Assembly (NCBI GenBank): GCA_020427005.1
Contig: JAGQOY010000019.1
Coordinates: 1 to 59,028, forward strand
DNA: 59,028 nucleotides
Direction of reading: 5' to 3'
Source: Planctomycetales bacterium
GTDB lineage: Bacteria > Planctomycetota > Planctomycetia > Pirellulales > Pirellulaceae
Shown: positions 54,832 through 59,028 of the stretch, one piece after another
Position numbering within the stretch: position 1 is the first letter of the stretch
How the letters are laid out: each line of letters starts with the position of its first letter
Program-made: the position numbers and the translations under genes
The notes under the pieces: generated by a model
The model's database searches: none
The model's input: only the letters and a program-made list of their open reading frames with translations
Told to the model about the DNA's origin: nothing

Positions 54832-55137
54832 TTACGGTAGGCTGAGCCATATCTCCTCGTTACGCAACTCGACCTCATAGCAGTCAAGCATCTGTTTTTT
54901 GGTTAGCAGATTATTCCCAGTAGAAACATCGTACTGCCAGCCATGCCAAGGACAGGTAATGCATTTGCCATCCAACATGCCATTTGCCAGTGGCCCTCCT
55001 TGGTGTGCACACATACCGTCCGTCGCAAAAATCCCGTCGGTGGTATGAAAGATCGCTACGACGCGTCCATCAACCAAAAACTCCTTGGCCGTTCCAACTG
55101 CTACTTCGGCGACCGCTCCGAGTTTCAACCAAGCCAT
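54832..55137 (-). CDS. Rieske 2Fe-2S ferredoxin
   Basis: A 101-residue Rieske protein with a complete cluster motif: CAHQGGPLANG (Cys and His) and CPWHGWQYD (Cys and His). It resembles the small subunit of nitrite reductase (NirD) or a dioxygenase ferredoxin, but no such enzyme is next to it. A stand-alone electron carrier is the simplest reading. Convergent with truD. Confidence 0.88.
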   Translation of the reverse strand: MAWLKLGAVAEVAVGTAKEFLVDGRVVAIFHTTDGIFATDGMCAHQGGPLANGMLDGKCITCPWHGWQYDVSTGNNLLTKKQMLDCYEVELRNEEIWLSLP

Positions 55138-55232
55138 CTCAAGAACCTTATTTCGAATACAGCATATGAGAAGTTCCGTTTGGTAATATCCGCGGCGAAA
55201 GAAGCAATTTTCGGTATAGTTCGGACATGTAC

Positions 55233-56546
55233 TTAGTGGCTGGCCAAGGACGCCCTTACCAATCGATTGTCATTTCGGGCAAAGACGCTCTTTTCTGCAA
55301 ATGCGGGGTGCGACCAACACACGCCCTTACGTTGGTTTAACTGTAGTGTGGTCGGTTCGATTAGCTTGGCTCTGGACAGTATCTTCAAGCCTGTGGGAGA
55401 AAGCCGTGTAATCAATAACTCGCCCCGTTCGTTAAACATCCACACACGATCCCCCTGCGTTACCATGTGCACAGTAGCCCAGCGTGCTTGAGGAACTGCC
55501 TCTAGATTTTCCCAAAGTCGCTCGCCGGTGGCCGCATCCAAACATCTGAACTGCCCATAACTGTCGAATCCGAAAACATATCCGTCACGCACAATGCAAG
55601 TCCCTATCATGGCATGCAGTGACTCCGTCTTCATTTCATCAGGTCCAACCGCGCGCCACACTTGGCGACTTTCTAGCGTGTCATCTGACAAACGTACCAT
55701 GAGCGATCCATCATAGAAGCTCGACACAAATACTTGGTTGCCGCTCAAAACAGGGGTCCCAATTCCAATCGGCATACGCGAGGGCAACATTTCGTGCTGC
55801 CAATACACGCTGCCAGTCAACGGATCTAATCCTGAGAGACTCTCTCCGGTCCAACAGACGAGTACGTCTTGCCCAGCCTGTTTGATCACGATCGGGGATG
55901 AATATCCAGCCCGTTCATTCAGGCTGCGCCAGACCTCGCGACCAGTACTCTTGTCGAAGGCAACGATACATGCGTTTGGTTTACCAGCGACCTGCTGAAT
56001 TACAAGCTCACCATAAATCAATGGCGAGGCCGCAATTCCCCAAATCGGCATATCGATGTCGTATTCGTTTTGCAAGTCACGCTTCCATTTGACTTCTCCA
56101 GTAGCTGTATCTAGGCAATGAAAGTGCCCCATAGCACCCACGGCGTAAGCGCGATCACCGTCAATCGTCACGCTGGCACGGGGACCTGCCGTATAGCTAA
56201 TGGTATAGGGAGCCTCATATTCAAGTCTCCAAATCTCTTTTCCGGTTGCCGAATCAAAACATAAAACGCGTTCTGACTGCTGCCCATCTGCTGTGATTCG
56301 ATCCATGACAAATACTCGGCCACTGGCCACCGTGGGACCGCAGTATCCAGCACCTAGCTCCACCTCCCAAGTCAACGGTAACTGCCCTTCCGGTAGCTGT
56401 TCGAGTATGCCAGCAGTGGCTTCCCAAACGCCATCACGCGCAGGACCTCGCCATTGCGGCCAATCTTCTGCAAGCGAAATGGACACCAAGACGATCAACA
56501 AACAAAGAGCAGTAATTGGTGCTCGGCCGAGGAATTGCAATGTCAT
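55233..56546 (-). CDS. exported PQQ-type beta-propeller protein
   Basis: A 437-residue protein with a signal peptide (ITALCLLIVLVSISLAEDW) and a WPQWRGPARDGVWE start that is the planctomycete hallmark of PQQ-like beta-propeller proteins. Repeats such as RVLCFDSATGKEIWRLEYEA, HCLDTATGEVKWKRDLQ and RCLDAATGERLWENLEAVPQ follow. Blade sequences lack obvious PQQ ligands, so cofactor binding is doubtful. The start at 56546 has AAAGGG just upstream; an ATG at 56615 overlapping ygiQ by 4 bases is the alternative. It appears to be in one operon with the radical SAM gene. Confidence 0.87.
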   Translation of the reverse strand: MTLQFLGRAPITALCLLIVLVSISLAEDWPQWRGPARDGVWEATAGILEQLPEGQLPLTWEVELGAGYCGPTVASGRVFVMDRITADGQQSERVLCFDSATGKEIWRLEYEAPYTISYTAGPRASVTIDGDRAYAVGAMGHFHCLDTATGEVKWKRDLQNEYDIDMPIWGIAASPLIYGELVIQQVAGKPNACIVAFDKSTGREVWRSLNERAGYSSPIVIKQAGQDVLVCWTGESLSGLDPLTGSVYWQHEMLPSRMPIGIGTPVLSGNQVFVSSFYDGSLMVRLSDDTLESRQVWRAVGPDEMKTESLHAMIGTCIVRDGYVFGFDSYGQFRCLDAATGERLWENLEAVPQARWATVHMVTQGDRVWMFNERGELLITRLSPTGLKILSRAKLIEPTTLQLNQRKGVCWSHPAFAEKSVFARNDNRLVRASLASH

Positions 56547-56611
56547 ATCTGGCCCTTTAATAAAGCCCCATGAAATGGTCATGGGATTGAGAATTGCGTT
56601 GAATTGCGCGT

Positions 56612-58735
56612 TCAATTTGCGCCCTTGCGTCCAGGTCGATATCCCTTTGTACTTCGATTGCGACGCTGCCGGTGGTTGGATTGCGGAGATGATTTTTTAA
56701 GCTGGCCTTCGACCCGATCGGTATTATTATCTTTTGCGGCCGGGTTTTGGATGGCATGTACATATTCGCTGCGCAGTCGAGCATCCGCTTCTCGTCGGCG
56801 GCGAAGAATGGCTTGCTTGGGAGGCGCCGCAGGTATAAGACAATCACAGCCGTCACCAATTAAATCGGTTCGTCCAGCGGCACGCAGCGCATCTCGGACT
56901 TCGAAGTAGTTCTCCGACTTGAAGAACTGCATCAAGGCACGCTGCATTTTTCGATCCCGCAATCCTCGAGCCACAAACACCGGTCGCATGGTAAACGGAT
57001 CCAATCCCGTATAATACATGCATGTAGCAACATCCAAGGGTGCCGGGATAAAGTCTTGAACCTGATCGGGCTTGTAGCCATTTTGTTTCAGAAAAACCGC
57101 TAGGTTGATCATCGCCTCTAGGTCACTGCCTGGATGGCTGGCAATGTAATAGGGAATCAAGTATTGCTTCTTGCCAGCCGCCGTGGATTCAGATTCAAAC
57201 TCGCGAGCGAAAAACTCAAAGTCGTCGCTGGCCGGTTTCCGCATCTTATACAACACATCCGGATCAACATGCTCCGGCGCCACCTTCAGGTGCCCGCCGA
57301 CATGATGCCGCGTCAATTCCCGTATGTATTCTGGACTGCGCCTAGCCAGATCCATGCGAATACCGCTGGCTACCAGAACTTTCTTCACTCCTTCGACGCG
57401 GCGCGCCGAACGCATCAACTCAATTACCGGTTGATGATCGACCCCTAGCAATTTACAGATTGTGGGATGCACACAGGATTGTCGTCGGCACTTAGCTTCA
57501 ACATCTGGGCGAGTGCATCGCATTTGGTACATATTGGCTGTCGGACCACCAATGTCGCTCACCGTTCCCTTAAAGGACTTATCCTCCGTCATAGTCCGTA
57601 TTTCATTGATCACACTTTGTTGGCTACGGGACTGGATGACACGTCCTTGATGAGCTGTGATGGAACAGAAAGTACAACCACCAAAGCATCCTCGCATGAT
57701 CGTTACCGAATCCTTAATCATTTCAAAGGCCGGGATTGGTTCGCGATACGATGGATGCGGGCGACGCGTATATGGCAGCCCATAAATGCAATCCATAGCC
57801 GCCTCGGAAAGCGGTAATTGTGGCGGATTCACCACGACCCATTGTGAGCCGTGCTGTTGAACCAAGCGCCTCGCATTGAACGGATTGGTTTCGTTATGCA
57901 ACATGCGAGTGGCCAACGCAAACTTCTGTTTGTCACTAGCCACTTCTTCGTAACTTGGCAGAACCAGCGCATCTTCAGGTACCGGCTCAGAGGCTCCCAA
58001 GGCGAAGGCCAAACCGCGCATGTCGCGCAAGTCCTTAGCCGACTGACCGCTCGCCAGGCGCTGGGCCATTTCAACTATCGTATTTTCTCCCATCCCGAAG
58101 GCCAGTAAATCAGCTTTGCTGTCCATCAGGATGCTGCGCCGAACCTTGTCGCTCCAATAGTCATAGTGCGCCAAACGCCTCAGCGAAGCCTCAACTCCGC
58201 CAGCAATTACGGGAACACCCTTGTAGGCCTCGCGAGCCCGTTGACAGTAGCTAAGCGTGGCACGATCTGGACGCAAGCCTATTTTGCCACCCGGAGAATA
58301 AGCATCGTCATTGCGAACTTTACGATTCGCTGTGTAGTGGTTAATCATCGAGTCCATATTGCCGGCGCTGATCGCGAAGAACAATCGTGGCCTACCAAAG
58401 CGTCGCCACGCCTCGCAATTCCGCCAATCCGGCTGAGAGAGAATTGCTACTCGGAAGCCAGCCGCCTCGAGCGTCCTACCAAGGATGCTCATCGCAAAAC
58501 TTGGGTGATCGATATAAGCATCACCCGTGACGAAAACCACATCAACTTCATCCCAACCGCGAGCGTTTACCTCCTCCATCGTCATCGGCAAGGGCAGGGG
58601 GCTACCCTCTTTGGGTCCTGGAACGCAGCCATCCCGCGCTGGGGCAAATCGTAGGTTAGTTAGAAATCGATCGGCAACCTGTGAAACAGCGGCCAGTGAA
58701 TCGACGACCGGAAGTTGAACCGATTTAGATGACAT
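56612..58735 (-). CDS. YgiQ family radical SAM protein
   Basis: A 707-residue radical SAM enzyme. The central cluster motif is GCFGGCTFCSITAHQGR, i.e. CxxxCxxC; upstream come DVVFVTGDAYIDHPSFAMSI, a cobalamin-binding-like region, and PGGKIGLRPDRATLSYCQRA. The later part includes GHLKVAPEHVDPDVLYKMRK. The C-terminal tail is basic and low-complexity (RRRREADARLRSEY and an Arg/Lys-rich end), as in many family members. The reaction is unknown. The ATG at 58735 gives the normal family length of about 700. Confidence 0.92.
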   Translation of the reverse strand: MSSKSVQLPVVDSLAAVSQVADRFLTNLRFAPARDGCVPGPKEGSPLPLPMTMEEVNARGWDEVDVVFVTGDAYIDHPSFAMSILGRTLEAAGFRVAILSQPDWRNCEAWRRFGRPRLFFAISAGNMDSMINHYTANRKVRNDDAYSPGGKIGLRPDRATLSYCQRAREAYKGVPVIAGGVEASLRRLAHYDYWSDKVRRSILMDSKADLLAFGMGENTIVEMAQRLASGQSAKDLRDMRGLAFALGASEPVPEDALVLPSYEEVASDKQKFALATRMLHNETNPFNARRLVQQHGSQWVVVNPPQLPLSEAAMDCIYGLPYTRRPHPSYREPIPAFEMIKDSVTIMRGCFGGCTFCSITAHQGRVIQSRSQQSVINEIRTMTEDKSFKGTVSDIGGPTANMYQMRCTRPDVEAKCRRQSCVHPTICKLLGVDHQPVIELMRSARRVEGVKKVLVASGIRMDLARRSPEYIRELTRHHVGGHLKVAPEHVDPDVLYKMRKPASDDFEFFAREFESESTAAGKKQYLIPYYIASHPGSDLEAMINLAVFLKQNGYKPDQVQDFIPAPLDVATCMYYTGLDPFTMRPVFVARGLRDRKMQRALMQFFKSENYFEVRDALRAAGRTDLIGDGCDCLIPAAPPKQAILRRRREADARLRSEYVHAIQNPAAKDNNTDRVEGQLKKSSPQSNHRQRRNRSTKGYRPGRKGAN

Positions 58736-58830
58736 TGCAATTCGAATTTTACAGCGATTGTCTGATTGGCTTGGACTAGTAACCGATGGATTTCTTGATC
58801 AACCCCATTCTGACCGACTTGTTGCTTTGT

Positions 58831-59028
58831 TCACAACCCGAAACATCAGTGAGAGATCCGCTTCCACCAACTCTGCTTTTTGATCACAACCCGCAACGTC
58901 AGTGAGGGATCGGCCTTCACCAACTCTGCTTTGATCACAACCCGAAACGTCAGTGAGGGATCGGCCTTCACCAACTCTGCATTGATCACAACCCGAAACG
59001 TCAGTGAGGGATCAGCTTCCACCCACTC
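58831..59028. repeat. 51-bp tandem repeat array, runs off the window
   Basis: At least four copies of a unit beginning tcacaacccgaaacgtcagt start at 58831, 58884, 58935 and 58986 (periods 53, 51 and 51). The last two full copies are almost identical; the first has several changes and two extra T. The copies are direct, contiguous and without unique spacers, so it is not a CRISPR array. The unit shares a 23-bp core with the MITE at 5484-5628. Confidence 0.85.

Noticed and set aside
58831..59028. CRISPR array
   Set aside because: The 51-bp units are contiguous direct copies; the whole period is repeated and there are no unique spacers between short repeats.

Overview
The window looks like chromosome from a planctomycete, most likely a member of the Pirellulales. 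The indications are moderate GC, a PEP-CTERM protein, an ECF sigma factor overlapping a transmembrane Ser/Thr kinase and followed by a WD40 protein, a PQQ-type beta-propeller protein, a Xyl-isomerase-like TIM barrel protein, a YgiQ radical SAM protein and 'aacccgaaacg' palindromic repeats. This assignment is by eye from gene content; no database search was possible.

Layout. Bases 1-6.7 kb hold a loose set of housekeeping and accessory genes: a methyltransferase, two DinB-fold proteins around a DnaQ-type exonuclease with a BRCT domain, LapA, DUF1697 and DUF4279 proteins, a MITE and an RluA-type pseudouridine synthase. Bases 6.9-9.3 kb carry a two-gene operon of related PLP enzymes of the transsulfuration family, with a long, possibly structured leader. 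Bases 9.8-24.9 kb are one long minus-strand S10/spc/alpha ribosomal operon from rpsJ to rplQ that ends in rpmG and a strong intrinsic terminator. It contains secY, adk and rpoA, but lacks rpmD, map, infA, rpmJ and rpsD at their usual places.

Bases 25.3-36.2 kb hold a dicarboxylate symporter, a hyperacidic protein, a large unknown membrane-anchored protein, a UvrC-like GIY-YIG protein without the C-terminal nuclease half, proC, an accD-kinase pair, and rpe with a histidine-phosphatase-fold protein that has lost its catalytic residues. Bases 36.7-43.3 kb form a plus-strand surface and signalling cluster: PEP-CTERM protein, ECF sigma factor, Ser/Thr kinase with TPR-like tail, WD40 lipoprotein and two small exported proteins. 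A decayed IS630-type element cuts the last of these genes. Bases 45.3-59 kb hold serA and serC (serine synthesis), a GlmU-like left-handed beta-helix nucleotidyltransferase, a small M50-like protease, a TPR protein, a sugar epimerase-like protein, truD, a Rieske protein, a PQQ-propeller protein, YgiQ, and a 51-bp tandem repeat running off the window end.

The most unusual items are the catalytically dead phosphatase homologue in the rpe operon, the accD-linked kinase with an altered catalytic loop, the sigma-kinase-WD40 cluster, the UvrC N-half protein, and a palindromic repeat motif shared by a MITE and a tandem array. No CRISPR array, rRNA or tRNA gene was seen.
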